From Erythrobacter sp. SCSIO 43205 (GTDB taxonomy: Bacteria; Pseudomonadota; Alphaproteobacteria; Sphingomonadales; Sphingomonadaceae), in contig NZ_CP063202.1 in the NCBI RefSeq assembly GCF_019904235.1, forward strand, positions 3,313,940 to 3,377,939: DNA of 64,000 bases. Reading direction: 5' to 3'. Positions 8,565 through 17,115 of this stretch are shown piece by piece (the stretch's first letter is position 1; each line of letters starts with the position of its first letter). Under the pieces are notes generated by a model that searched no databases, was not told the DNA's origin, and saw only the letters and a program-made list of their open reading frames with translations. Position numbers and translations under genes: made by a program.

Positions 8565-9625
8565 AGGCGCCCATTCTCTCGTCCTGGTTTGGCAAGTCTG
8601 CCGTTACCGCCCCACCCGACATCGAAAGCGCAGCGCTTCGCTCTGACCGTTTTCGATTGGAGCGTGAAGGCGATTGGCAGCGCCTCGAAGACATCGTCAA
8701 GCGCATGGAAAAAGGCGGCCTTCGCAGGATCAGCGACGATGAGCTTTTGGCGCTCCCTACGCTTTACCGCACCGCCGCCTCCAGCCTGTCGGTCGCGCGC
8801 GAAACATCGCTCGATGCGGCAACGCTGCGCTACCTCGAAGCATTGGTCCAACGCGCCTGGTTCCAGGTTTATGGCCCGCGCAAAGGGTTTTTCGCCTGGT
8901 TCAAAGAGTTCATCCTTGGCGGGTGGAGCAGAGCCGTGCGCGAGATATGGCTCGATGTCTGCATCGCCTTGTTCGTAATGGTGGCGGGCACGCTTGTAGG
9001 ATGGCTGCTCGTCTCGCAGAACTCGGAATGGTATTATCGCCTTGTGCCGGGCGGCTTTGCTGACACGCGCGTTCCCGGTGCAAGCCGAGAGGTTTTGATG
9101 GACACTCTCGGCACAGAAGACAGCGCCGACCGCCTTTCGATCTTTGCCGCCAGCCTGTTCAGCAACAATGCGGGCGTTGCCATCCTCGCCTTCGCGCTTG
9201 GCTTTGCATTTGGTATCCCATCGCTGCTCTTGCTGGTGCATAATATGGCGCTTCTGGGTGCGATGATGTGGCTGTTTGTGGGAGCCGATCTTGGTGTCGA
9301 GTTCACCGCCTGGCTGAGCGTGCATGGAACGACTGAGCTTTTCGCCATCCTGCTAGCTGGCGCAGCCGGGCTCCATATCGGGAGGTCCATGGCATTTCCC
9401 GGCGACAAATCCGTGCTCGAGGCAGCGTCCGCGAGCGGCCGTCGCGGTGCAGTCGTGATGGCGGGCGTGGTCTTTATGATGGTGATCGCAGGGCTCTTGG
9501 AAGCCTTCCCGCGCCAACTCGTCGGCAGTGTCGAGGGGCGCTTTACAATTGGAGGCGCGTTCCTCGTCTTCTGGTTGACCTACTTCTTCCTCTATCGCCC
9601 GGCGCGTGCGGAGGACGGGATATGA
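8561..9625 (+). CDS. SpoIIM-like (stage II sporulation protein M family) membrane protein
   Basis: 354 residues: a soluble N-terminal helical part with ELLALPTLYRTAASSLSVAR, the typical opening of the SpoIIM/DUF95 family, then about five membrane segments, including AILAFALGFAFGIPSLLLLV, the glycine-rich HNMALLGAMMWL and ELFAILLAGAAGLHIG. The organism shows no other sign of sporulation. This family is widespread in non-sporulating bacteria next to MoxR/DUF58 and RDD genes, with unknown role. It overlaps its neighbours on both sides by 4 bp. Confidence 0.85.
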   Translation: MKAPILSSWFGKSAVTAPPDIESAALRSDRFRLEREGDWQRLEDIVKRMEKGGLRRISDDELLALPTLYRTAASSLSVARETSLDAATLRYLEALVQRAWFQVYGPRKGFFAWFKEFILGGWSRAVREIWLDVCIALFVMVAGTLVGWLLVSQNSEWYYRLVPGGFADTRVPGASREVLMDTLGTEDSADRLSIFAASLFSNNAGVAILAFALGFAFGIPSLLLLVHNMALLGAMMWLFVGADLGVEFTAWLSVHGTTELFAILLAGAAGLHIGRSMAFPGDKSVLEAASASGRRGAVVMAGVVFMMVIAGLLEAFPRQLVGSVEGRFTIGGAFLVFWLTYFFLYRPARAEDGI

Positions 9626-10548
9626 GCGCTGCCACTTCGCTTCGCGGGCTCACCAATCGCCCGAAACAGGAGCGCTATCTTGTAACGCCGGAGGGGATTG
9701 AGATACCCATCATGCTCGCCTCCAAGGGCAGCCGCTTGGGCGCGATCATTCTCGATTTCCTGTTCTTTTTCGTCGTGATTTATGCCGTCGTCTATTTCCT
9801 TATCTTCGTTGGCGGCGGCGTGTTCGATGCCGTTGGTGACTCAATGGAAGGAGCAACGGGAGCATTTGAGTTTCTCTACATCCTCTTCATCCTGTTCCTC
9901 TTTTTCATGCGCTATGGCTATTTTATGGCGATGGAGTTGGGCCCAAGAAGCGCCACGTGGGGAAAGCGCATTGTCGGGATCAGGGTCGCGGCAAGGGACG
10001 GCGGGAGGCTCACCCCGGAGGCGGTGATCGCGCGAAATCTCTTACGCGATATTGAGCTGTTTATGCCGCTTGTCTTCCTCATCTTCGCCCCCTCCGGCGA
10101 GCAGGGCAATTATGGGATCGCAGGTGCGATCTGGTTCGCCATTTTCATGTTCTTCCCCTTCTTCAATAAAGATAATTTGCGCGCTGGCGATATCATCGCG
10201 GGCACTTGGGTGGTCGAAGCGCCGCGTACAAAGCTTGCCGAAACTCTCTCGACCAGCGGCGCTGCTGCCTCGGCTGGATCGAGCACGCTCACTGGTGCGA
10301 AATACGAATTCGGAGAGGCCGAGCTTTCGGTCTATGGCGAGCACGAATTGCAAGTGCTCGAACGCCTGCTGCGCGAAGACAAGGACGACGCGCTTGGACC
10401 TGTGCACGAGACAATCTGCCGCAAGATCGGTTGGGATCCGGGCGCAGGTGATGAAAGAGCGTTCCTTGAAGCCTTTTACGCGCAGCTTCGCGCCAAACTT
10501 GAAGGCGATATGCGCTTTGGCAAACGGAAGGCGAACAAACACGCGTGA
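9622..10548 (+). CDS. RDD family membrane protein
   Basis: 308 residues. The RDD domain is seen as ASKGSRLGAIILDFLFFF, the membrane helices and TWGKRIVGIRV; a last helix has FFPFFNKDNLRAGDIIAGTWVV. The C-terminal third (about 210-308) is soluble with charged residues and no recognised domain. RDD proteins are usually paired with SpoIIM-like proteins. Start overlaps the upstream stop (ATGA), and it is the last gene of the overlapping string begun at 4218. Confidence 0.88.
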   Translation: MSAATSLRGLTNRPKQERYLVTPEGIEIPIMLASKGSRLGAIILDFLFFFVVIYAVVYFLIFVGGGVFDAVGDSMEGATGAFEFLYILFILFLFFMRYGYFMAMELGPRSATWGKRIVGIRVAARDGGRLTPEAVIARNLLRDIELFMPLVFLIFAPSGEQGNYGIAGAIWFAIFMFFPFFNKDNLRAGDIIAGTWVVEAPRTKLAETLSTSGAAASAGSSTLTGAKYEFGEAELSVYGEHELQVLERLLREDKDDALGPVHETICRKIGWDPGAGDERAFLEAFYAQLRAKLEGDMRFGKRKANKHA

Positions 10549-10560
10549 GGTGGTTTGCTC

Positions 10561-11469
10561 ATGATTTTTGATCGACGCGAGGTTTTAGGCGGCGCATTGG
10601 CCCTAGGCGGTTTGGTTGCGAGCGGTTGCTCTGCGCGATCAATGACGAGCGATGCACCGGACTTCGCGAGCCGACTCAGCGCCATCGAAAGCGCCAGCGG
10701 CGGCACTTTGGGGGTCGAGTTTTTCGACACCGCCAGCGAACGCTCGGCCGGAATCAATCGCGATATGCGCTTTGGGCACTGTTCCTCTTTCAAGCTTTCA
10801 CTTGCGGCGATGATCCTTGCCCACGATGCAAGCGGTGAGGACAGCGCAGACCGCCACATCACATGGACCAAAGACGATCTGATGTTCGTCTCTCCCTTCA
10901 CCGAAAAGCGCGTTGATGAAGGTGCGACCCTGCGCGAATTGGCTGAATTCACGCAGAAATATTCCGACAACGCGGCAGCCAATATCCTCCTGCGTGAGCT
11001 TGGCGGGCCAGCGGCGCTAACCCAGTTCTGGCGCTCGATCGGTGATGATGTGAGCCGCCTTGATCGCACCGAGCCTGCTCTAAACGCAGTGCCTCCGGGG
11101 GAACTGCGCGACACCACCACGCCTGCTGCCATGGCGAGGACCGTCGCGGCACTTGCTTATGGTGATGTGCTTCCACAAAATCACCGCACAGCCTTGCGGC
11201 AATGGATGATCGATACACCGACCGGATTGCGGCGCGTGCGCGCAGGGCTGCCAGATGGTTGGGTGGCTGGCGACAAGACCGGCACGGGCCTGATGGCGGA
11301 TACCGCTGGCATCTATGTCGATATCGGCTTTGTCGAGCCACCGGGCGCTGCGCCGATCACCTTTGCGACCTATTTCCGCCCGCCGGGCAGCGACAACTCA
11401 TTCGACCGCGCGCACGAAGCGCCCTTGGCGCAAGTGGGTGAGGTGCTGGCTGAGTTTGCCACGACTTAG
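10561..11469 (+). CDS. Class A serine beta-lactamase, Tat-type or lipoprotein signal
   Basis: 302 residues from the ATG at 10561 (purine-rich gtgaggtgg upstream). All class A motifs are present: active-site SSFK at 75-78, SDN at 135-137, the omega-loop EPALN at 171-175, and KTG at 239-241. The N-terminus has twin arginines (DRREVLGG) and a cysteine in VASGC (C23), so it may be Tat-exported, a lipoprotein, or both. A Cys precedes the catalytic Ser. It starts 12 bp after the RDD gene and could be the last gene of that operon. Substrate range cannot be predicted. Confidence 0.93.
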   Translation: MIFDRREVLGGALALGGLVASGCSARSMTSDAPDFASRLSAIESASGGTLGVEFFDTASERSAGINRDMRFGHCSSFKLSLAAMILAHDASGEDSADRHITWTKDDLMFVSPFTEKRVDEGATLRELAEFTQKYSDNAAANILLRELGGPAALTQFWRSIGDDVSRLDRTEPALNAVPPGELRDTTTPAAMARTVAALAYGDVLPQNHRTALRQWMIDTPTGLRRVRAGLPDGWVAGDKTGTGLMADTAGIYVDIGFVEPPGAAPITFATYFRPPGSDNSFDRAHEAPLAQVGEVLAEFATT

Positions 11470-11476
11470 GTCAGCC

Positions 11477-12571
11477 TTAGTGATCCGGGGTGGCTGAGGT
11501 TCCAGCCTCTTCCCCGCCAAAAATCGCCACTTCATTGAGCCCCTCGCTGTTCGCGCGGCCCCGGTACATACCGGCGGTGTTGAAGCTGAAGATCGTGTGG
11601 CCTTGTGGGGTTGCGAGTATGATACCGCCATCGCCGCCGAGTTCTTTGACTTCTTCCATCACGGCATCGGCCACACGCTGAGAGGCGGCTTCGCTGATGA
11701 TTGCGCGCGGATCACCCGGATTAGCGAGCAGATCAAGCGCAGTCTGGGTCGCGCGTAACCCTGTGCAAATCTCCTGCGCTACGCCGACGCGGATGAAGTA
11801 CTCCCCCCATCCCGTCGCTGACACCGCACAACTGCGATTATCCGCATAAGTCCCGGCGCCAATCACAGGCGCATCGCCGATCCGGCCCCAGCGCTTGCCC
11901 GTCATCCCTCCGGTCGAGGTGCCAGCAGCGAGATCGCCGTTCTGGTCGAGCGCCACCGCGCCGACCGTGCCAAATTTCAGATCCACATCGAGCGCAGAGA
12001 GCTCGCGCGCTTTCATCCGCTCAAGGCTTTCGCGGCGGCCCTCGGTCGCGAACCACTCAGGCGGCGTCACTTCAAAGCCCTGCCGACCGGCAAATTCTTC
12101 TGCGCCCTCCCCCATCAAAAACACGTGCGGGCTGTCGGTGCGCACTTTGTCGGCAAGAAGGATCGGATTGCGAACCGTCTTCACCCCAGTCACAGCGCCC
12201 GCACTGCGATCGCGGCCATCCATGATCGAGGCATCGAGTTCGTTTTTGCCTTCCCAAGTGAACACCGCGCCGCGCCCTGCGTTGAAGAGAGGATTATCCT
12301 CCATCGGGATAATCGCCGCTTTCACCGCATCCATCGCGCTGCCACCGTTTGCGAGCACCTTTTTGCCTGCATCCAATGCCTCTTGCAGCGCCGCCTCATA
12401 GGCCGCGCGTTGCTCTGGCGTGATGTTCTCCGGCAAAATCGTGCCCGCCCCGCCGTGGATCGCAATCGACCATTTAGGCGCATCAGCCTCCATATGGTCA
12501 TCGGCAAAAGCGGTCGTGGGAACGAGCAGAGCGAGCCCTGCGGCGACAATTGAAAGCATTGCGTTCTTCAT
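11477..12571 (-). CDS. Isoaspartyl peptidase / plant-type L-asparaginase (Ntn hydrolase)
   Basis: Hydrolyses isoaspartyl dipeptides or asparagine; the precursor cleaves itself before a threonine that becomes the nucleophile, here the Thr in KFGTVGAVALD. Other family features are SIAIHGGAGTI near the N-terminus, NPLFNAGRGAV, and the substrate loop GTSTGGMTGKRWGRIGDAP. I chose the ATG at 12571, which gives a clean signal peptide (MKNAMLSIVAAGLALLVP, then TTAFADD), so the enzyme is probably periplasmic. ATG 12580 is a close alternative. It is convergent with the beta-lactamase gene, 7 bp apart. Confidence 0.92.
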   Translation of the reverse strand: MKNAMLSIVAAGLALLVPTTAFADDHMEADAPKWSIAIHGGAGTILPENITPEQRAAYEAALQEALDAGKKVLANGGSAMDAVKAAIIPMEDNPLFNAGRGAVFTWEGKNELDASIMDGRDRSAGAVTGVKTVRNPILLADKVRTDSPHVFLMGEGAEEFAGRQGFEVTPPEWFATEGRRESLERMKARELSALDVDLKFGTVGAVALDQNGDLAAGTSTGGMTGKRWGRIGDAPVIGAGTYADNRSCAVSATGWGEYFIRVGVAQEICTGLRATQTALDLLANPGDPRAIISEAASQRVADAVMEEVKELGGDGGIILATPQGHTIFSFNTAGMYRGRANSEGLNEVAIFGGEEAGTSATPDH

Positions 12572-12637
12572 GGCTTGCATGGCTACCCATTTTGCGCGCA
12601 TCACGCCAGATGAGAAAATTGAGAGAGGACGACACAC

Positions 12638-13597
12638 ATGAGCGAATTTGGAGCGACGACCACCACTGACGAAGTTCTTGAGGACAAAGATCTGTCCGGC
12701 AAGACCGTGTTCATAACTGGCGGCTCATCGGGTCTGGGTCAGGAAACGGCCCGCGCCATGGCTGCGAAGGGCGCTCATGTCATTATCGCTGCGCGCAATC
12801 CCAAACAGATGGAAGAGGCAGTTGCAGCCATCAAATCAGACGTGCCGGACGCAGAGCTTGATACGCTCACCTGCGACCTTGCCTCTTTGGAAAGCATCAA
12901 AGAGGCCGGCAAACAAGCCAATGATCGCTTCGAGAAAATTGACATCCTTATCAACAATGCAGGCGTGATGGCGTGCCCGAAGATGGAAACCGCTGACGGG
13001 TTTGAAATGCAATTTGGCACCAATCACTTGGGCCATTTTGCGCTGACTAAACATCTTATGCCTCTGGTTGAAGCGGGAGGGGACAAGCGCATCGTCAACC
13101 TGTCGAGCAGAGGTCACCATTTCGCGCCAACAGACCTTGATGACCCCAATTTCGAGAAAAGCGAATACACGCCATGGATCAGCTATGGCCGGTCCAAAAC
13201 CGCCAATGTTCTGTTCACACGCGGGCTTGAGGATCGTTTTGCTGACAAAGGCATCCATGCCTACGCTGTGCATCCTGGCGGCATACAAACCAATCTTGGC
13301 CGCCATCTCACGCAAGAGGATATGGCGTTCTTGCGCAAGCGGATGGAGGAACAGGCCAAGAAAGCTGGCAAGACCTCTTCGTTCAAATCCATTCTCGAAG
13401 GCGCGGCGACCCAAGTTTGGGCAGCGACCGCGGCTGAGCTTGAGGGCAAAGGCGGCGTGTATTGCGAGGACTGTAATGTCGCCGAAGTGGACGACACATC
13501 GACCACCGGCGGAGTGCGCAGCTATGCACTCGACAAAGGCGAAGCCGACCGCCTGTGGGCCCTTTCGCAAGAGATGACAGGCGAGACATTCGACTAG
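12638..13597 (+). CDS. Short-chain dehydrogenase/reductase (retinol dehydrogenase/WWOX-like)
   Basis: Rossmann-fold NAD(P)-dependent oxidoreductase of 319 residues. The cofactor loop is TGGSSGLG, AARNPK suggests NADPH preference, NNAG is present, and the active site has NLSSRG and YGRSK. The extended C-terminal half (HPGGIQTNLGRHL) is like that of retinol dehydrogenase or protochlorophyllide-reductase-type SDRs. The substrate is unknown. Start ATG 12638 has a good GAGAGAGGA upstream. It is divergent from the asparaginase gene. Confidence 0.9.
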   Translation: MSEFGATTTTDEVLEDKDLSGKTVFITGGSSGLGQETARAMAAKGAHVIIAARNPKQMEEAVAAIKSDVPDAELDTLTCDLASLESIKEAGKQANDRFEKIDILINNAGVMACPKMETADGFEMQFGTNHLGHFALTKHLMPLVEAGGDKRIVNLSSRGHHFAPTDLDDPNFEKSEYTPWISYGRSKTANVLFTRGLEDRFADKGIHAYAVHPGGIQTNLGRHLTQEDMAFLRKRMEEQAKKAGKTSSFKSILEGAATQVWAATAAELEGKGGVYCEDCNVAEVDDTSTTGGVRSYALDKGEADRLWALSQEMTGETFD

Positions 13598-13962
13598 CTT
13601 TAATCGGCCACACGAAAGCGCGATTTTACATTTTACAGGTCTTTACTCGCGCGATTTTACAAATTGCCCTATACGGCCCTCAGGACGCAATGCACCGCCG
13701 CATCGAAAGAGTGCGGGATGCAAAAGACCAGCGTGAGCGCGAGGGGCGCGCGCGTTGCTGGGGCGTCCACCTTTGAGATTGCTGTCATGAAACTGCGGTG
13801 GGCTATTTGGCTCAACGCAAGGTGGAAAATTGGACAGCTCGCAAACTCGAAGAGCTGAGCACTCAGCTGCTCGAGACTTCGGGTCGCACGTTGCGGCTAT
13901 CGGGTCGCGATGGGAAGGGGCGTGCCGGAAAACCGGTGCGTCCCTTCTTCGTCACGCCCCTC
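13598..13962. other. Intergenic region between convergent genes, 365 bp
   Basis: No convincing gene. It holds a 13-bp direct repeat (13618-13630 and 13649-13661) and an imperfect hairpin at 13914-13947 whose arms are GAAGGG and CCCTTC around a CCGG-AAAA-CCGG core. The hairpin may end transcription from both sides, although it lacks a clear T-run. A 128-codon open frame at 13798-14184 runs into the antisense of the hydrolase gene and has no family features. Confidence 0.5.
13618..13661. repeat. 13-bp direct repeat, two copies
   Basis: GCGCGATTTTACA occurs at 13618-13630 and again at 13649-13661, a period of 31 bp, just after the SDR gene. A further TTTTACA lies between them. The role is unknown; chance duplication is possible. 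Confidence 0.6.
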
Positions 13963-14901
13963 TCATTCCTTCAAAAACTCGCCGAGCAATTGGAGGCAAT
14001 CTTTCGCCTCACACGTTGGCACAATCGCCATAAAGACGTGCGGCGCGCCTTCATATTCATAAAGCTTTGCATCGACACCTGCATCGACAAGTTTGCCAGC
14101 GAAGGTGCGGCTGTCGATGATGAAAAGGTCATGCCGCCCGGTCCAAATCCGCGTGGGCGGCAGGTTCGCGAGCTCTTCTTTTGATGTGTAAAGCGGGCTG
14201 AATTGCGGGTCGGCTGGATTTCCTTCGCCCGCAAAAACCTTGCCACAAGCGCGCAAGGTGCCGATTTTCAGCATGATGTCGTGTGGCTCAACATCCTGCA
14301 TGGCCGGGTCAGCCATGGTCAGGTCCAACCAAGGCGCAAACAATGCCAGTTTTCCCGGCTGCGCCCCGCCCGCCCCTGCCAGTCTCAACGCAAGGCTAAG
14401 CGCCATATGGCCGCCTGCGCTATCACCGTTGAGAATGATCTTGGCCGGGTCATGGGATGCGGCGATTTTAGCAAAAGCTGCGTCGGCAAGCTCATCCTGG
14501 CGCGTGTGCGGGCTCTCGGGCACGACTTCGTAAAGAGGTGCTGAAACGCTGACCCCCAGCCTTTCAACCATTGCCTCAATCAGTGGCCAGTGCTCTTTGA
14601 ACATCGGCAGGACAAAGCCCCCACCGTGGAAATAGAGCATATGCCAATCACCCGTACCAGATTTGGGGTGAAGGGTGATGACCTGCTGTCCCGCCGCTTC
14701 CCATTCCTCAACGCGAAACTTCTTCCGAAAGCCCTCCGGCACGGGCGCGTCCTTGGGAAGATTTCGGTCAAACAAGAACGGCTCCACATCCCTTGCGTCA
14801 TGCGGAAATACGCTTGGCCGCTTTGACATCAGCCATTTGACGCCGCGCATTAACAAGCTCGGCTTTGGGCTGCGCAATTGGGTTGTGGCACTGGTCAGCA
14901 T
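13963..14901 (-). CDS. Alpha/beta hydrolase, hormone-sensitive-lipase family (family IV esterase)
   Basis: 312 residues from the ATG at 14901, preceded by a strong GAGGGAGAG. The oxyanion motif is YFHGGGF, the nucleophile elbow is GDSAGG, and the likely acid and base lie in TGRHDLF and GAPHVFM. These define the HSL family of carboxylesterases acting on short or medium acyl esters. No signal peptide is seen, so it is likely cytoplasmic. It is in the same direction as bufC/bufB but downstream, 47 bp after bufC. Confidence 0.9.
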   Translation of the reverse strand: MLTSATTQLRSPKPSLLMRGVKWLMSKRPSVFPHDARDVEPFLFDRNLPKDAPVPEGFRKKFRVEEWEAAGQQVITLHPKSGTGDWHMLYFHGGGFVLPMFKEHWPLIEAMVERLGVSVSAPLYEVVPESPHTRQDELADAAFAKIAASHDPAKIILNGDSAGGHMALSLALRLAGAGGAQPGKLALFAPWLDLTMADPAMQDVEPHDIMLKIGTLRACGKVFAGEGNPADPQFSPLYTSKEELANLPPTRIWTGRHDLFIIDSRTFAGKLVDAGVDAKLYEYEGAPHVFMAIVPTCEAKDCLQLLGEFLKE

Positions 14902-14947
14902 TTCTCTCTCCCTCAAGGGGGTGAGAGTGGCGCGGCTGACCTTTAAG

Positions 14948-15733
14948 TCAAGAGGGATTGATCGCGGTGATCAGGCCGTGAGTGAGCCATTCGCCCAGCA
15001 TGGAACCAGCGCGCATGGCGGCGGTATGGATGGCCTCAGGGGTAGGATTGTCCTCTTCGCCAAGAAGGACGGCGATAAGTTCGCCATAACTCGCGCCTTG
15101 GTGCATAGCGGCGATAGCAGGGGCGTGATCGGCTTCCACCAGAACGAAAGTGGGCTTCTCTCCCTCGCGCGATGCGATGCAGGCTTGCGGGGTATCAAGC
15201 GTGATCGCCTCCGCTTTTTCAGGAAGTGCGCGCCAGATTGCCTCCAAATTGTGTGAGACGAGGCGCACCGCCAAGCGCGGCTGAAATCCAAAGCGTAAGT
15301 TCGCCCAGTCATCCTCGCCGAAATCAGCACTGATGCGCGCGAAATCCTGCGTGGAAAGAGGCGCGCAATCAGGTGCGGTTGCAAGTTCAAGCATCGCCCA
15401 TTCGAGCCACGCAAGCTCTGCGACTTCGGGATTGTCGTTGAACATTTCAGCGCAAGTTTGATCGAAGCCAGCCCCCGCTGCATCAATGGTCCAACCGCGC
15501 GGTGGATGGGCGATGGCGTGATTAATCGCAGCGCGGGCGAACGTTTGTCCGCCCAGATAAAGCGCGGTGCGCTCATATGTCTCGCTCAATGCGCCCATCA
15601 GGGCGGAGCGATAATTGCCGCGATAAACCGCCATCCCCTCAGCGTGGCGATTGCCCCAGCCTGTGGGCGCGGGCGCATTTTCATCGAGGACGTGCTCGAG
15701 AAACGCCTCTTGCCGCTCTGCCAATGTACTCAT
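14948..15733 (-). CDS. bufC: BufC/HvfC-type partner protein (DUF2063 family)
   Basis: 261 residues. The N-terminal part (RQEAFLEHVLDE, then AVYRGNYRSALMGALSETY) is the DUF2063 putative DNA-binding-like domain. In MNIO systems this protein binds the DUF692 enzyme and recruits the precursor peptide. It overlaps bufB by 4 bp (15730-15733). The precursor gene bufA lies on the other side of bufB in the opposite direction. Assignment rests on family pattern plus context. Confidence 0.9.
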   Translation of the reverse strand: MSTLAERQEAFLEHVLDENAPAPTGWGNRHAEGMAVYRGNYRSALMGALSETYERTALYLGGQTFARAAINHAIAHPPRGWTIDAAGAGFDQTCAEMFNDNPEVAELAWLEWAMLELATAPDCAPLSTQDFARISADFGEDDWANLRFGFQPRLAVRLVSHNLEAIWRALPEKAEAITLDTPQACIASREGEKPTFVLVEADHAPAIAAMHQGASYGELIAVLLGEEDNPTPEAIHTAAMRAGSMLGEWLTHGLITAINPS

Positions 15734-16587
15734 GCTGGCTCCAGTATACGCCCTGCGATGTCACGCGCGCGGTCAAGCTCGGTCAGGAGTTCGGGCAATG
15801 GGGGAATGTTCTCATCCCGCTCAATCATCACGGCGGGCAGATGCGGGAGCATTTCAAGGGCCTTGGCATAAAGCGCCCACACAGGCTCAATCACCTCACG
15901 GTCGTGTGTGTCGATGATGATATCGCGCTCCGGCGTCGCGGGATCATGGCCTGCGAGGTGTATCTGGCGCACTCGTTCCAGCGGGAGGCCGGCAAGATAA
16001 TCCTCAGCCGAAAAGCCGTGGTTCTGGCTCGACACATAGATATTGTTCACATCGAGCAGCAGATAACACCCCGTGCGGCGCGTCATCTCCGACAAAAACT
16101 CCCACTCACGCATCTCATCTTCAGGAAAAGTGAGATAGCTCGATGGGTTTTCAAACAGCATCGCGCGGCCAAGCGTGTTTTGCGCGATGTCGATATTGTT
16201 GCACACCACCTGCAAAGCCTCCCGCGTCAAAGGCATGGGCAATAGGTCATGGCTGTTGTGCGCGTTTGTGCGGGTCCAGCACAGGTGATCGGACACCCAA
16301 AGCGGCTCGATCCGCTCCGCCAGTCGCTTCAATTTCGCAAGATAATCTTCATCCAGCCGACCGGCCGAACCAATCGACATGGAAACACCATGGATAATTA
16401 CCGGCAATTGCGCGCGTATATCCTCAAGGATGCGAAGCTGCCGCCCGCCTTCAATCATGTAGTTTTCGCTGATCACCTCGACGAAATCGACCGGCACGCC
16501 TCCGCCCAAAAAGTCGTCGTAATGCGTGCGCCTCAAGCCGAGGCCATAGCCTGAAAACTCGCTAATTGGGTTTGGTTGTGATGCCAT
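15730..16587 (-). CDS. bufB: BufB, multinuclear non-haem iron oxidative enzyme (MNIO, DUF692)
   Basis: 285-residue TIM-barrel enzyme that, in the characterised bufferin pathway, oxidises cysteines of the BufA precursor into thiooxazole rings. Metal-ligand segments of the DUF692 family are visible in order: DFVEVISENYM, IIHGVSMSIGS, WVSDHLCW, FENPSSYL, LLDVNNIYVSSQNHG, IHLAGHD and IDTHD. An AGGA precedes the ATG at 16587. Leader length from the proposed SigF-type promoter (-10 at 16652-16649) is about 60 nt. Confidence 0.93.
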   Translation of the reverse strand: MASQPNPISEFSGYGLGLRRTHYDDFLGGGVPVDFVEVISENYMIEGGRQLRILEDIRAQLPVIIHGVSMSIGSAGRLDEDYLAKLKRLAERIEPLWVSDHLCWTRTNAHNSHDLLPMPLTREALQVVCNNIDIAQNTLGRAMLFENPSSYLTFPEDEMREWEFLSEMTRRTGCYLLLDVNNIYVSSQNHGFSAEDYLAGLPLERVRQIHLAGHDPATPERDIIIDTHDREVIEPVWALYAKALEMLPHLPAVMIERDENIPPLPELLTELDRARDIAGRILEPA

Positions 16588-16648
16588 CGGATTGGTTCCT
16601 AGCAGATTTTGCGCGCGGGCCCATAAGACCGCTCGTTTGCTCTTACTA

Positions 16649-16675
16649 TTCGCGCCGCTTCGTCCCCTCGTTACA
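16649..16675 (-). promoter_or_regulatory. Putative SigF-type ECF promoter for bufBC
   Basis: On the minus strand TGTAACG (16675-16669) is followed after exactly 16 nt by CGAA (16652-16649). This agrees with the SigF promoter pattern known from Caulobacter (GTAACC, about 16 nt, CGAA), with one difference at the last -35 base. It faces bufB, and a sigF/nrsF pair is encoded 1.1 kb away. Confidence 0.7.
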
Positions 16676-16716
16676 GCTCATCCCGGAGCGGCGATGATGC
16701 AGACTTCAAAAAAATT

Positions 16717-16743
16717 TGTAACCCAATCTCATGGGCCCACGAA
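16717..16743 (+). promoter_or_regulatory. Putative SigF-type ECF promoter for bufA
   Basis: TGTAACC (16717-16723) is followed after 16 nt by CGAA (16740-16743), a full match to the SigF promoter pattern. It faces bufA, with about 80 nt to its start codon. It mirrors the site for bufBC, with the same spacing. Confidence 0.78.
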
Positions 16744-16823
16744 CCACCAGTCAGTTCCGACGCAAACGGAACGCAAAAACCGACATCAGCCAGCTTGCTG
16801 GCACCCCCACTGGAGACGTACCC

Positions 16824-17105
16824 ATGAACACCAAATCAATCGCTTCGCTTGCTGGTCTTGCTCTAACCGCCAGCATCGCTGCTGGCATGGCCACAACCCC
16901 TGTCGCAGCCCAAGGAGCAAAAGAAAAATGCTACGGCATCAGCCTTGCTGGCAAGAACGATTGCGCAGCAGGTCCGGGCACAAGCTGCGCTGGCACTTCG
17001 ACCCGCGACTATCAGGGCAACGCCTGGAAATATGTCGATAAAGGCACCTGCACCAGCATCGAGACACCCAAAGGCAATGGCTCGCTGACGCCAATTCGCC
17101 GCTAA
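16824..17105 (+). CDS. bufA: BufA, bufferin precursor peptide (DUF2282)
   Basis: 93-residue precursor from the ATG at 16824 (TGGAGA upstream). Residues 1-29 form a Sec signal peptide ending VAAQ. The mature part carries the four conserved cysteines of bufferins: KCYG (C36), NDCAAG (C47), TSCAGTS (C55) and GTCTS (C76). In the characterised family the signal is kept for export, the enzyme BufB converts cysteines to thiooxazoles, and the periplasmic product chelates copper. Usually bufA heads the bufBC operon; here it is divergent from them. A hairpin at 17116-17156 follows the stop. Confidence 0.93.
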   Translation: MNTKSIASLAGLALTASIAAGMATTPVAAQGAKEKCYGISLAGKNDCAAGPGTSCAGTSTRDYQGNAWKYVDKGTCTSIETPKGNGSLTPIRR

Positions 17106-17115
17106 CGGTTTGGTG

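Noticed and set aside
13798..14184. 128-codon plus-strand frame after the SDR gene
   Set aside because: Half of it is antisense to the hydrolase gene and the rest shows no family features or ribosome site.
16592..17041. 149-codon frame overlapping the buf promoter region and bufA
   Set aside because: Out of frame with bufA and covering both proposed promoters; its Arg/His/Cys-rich translation is typical of a shadow frame.
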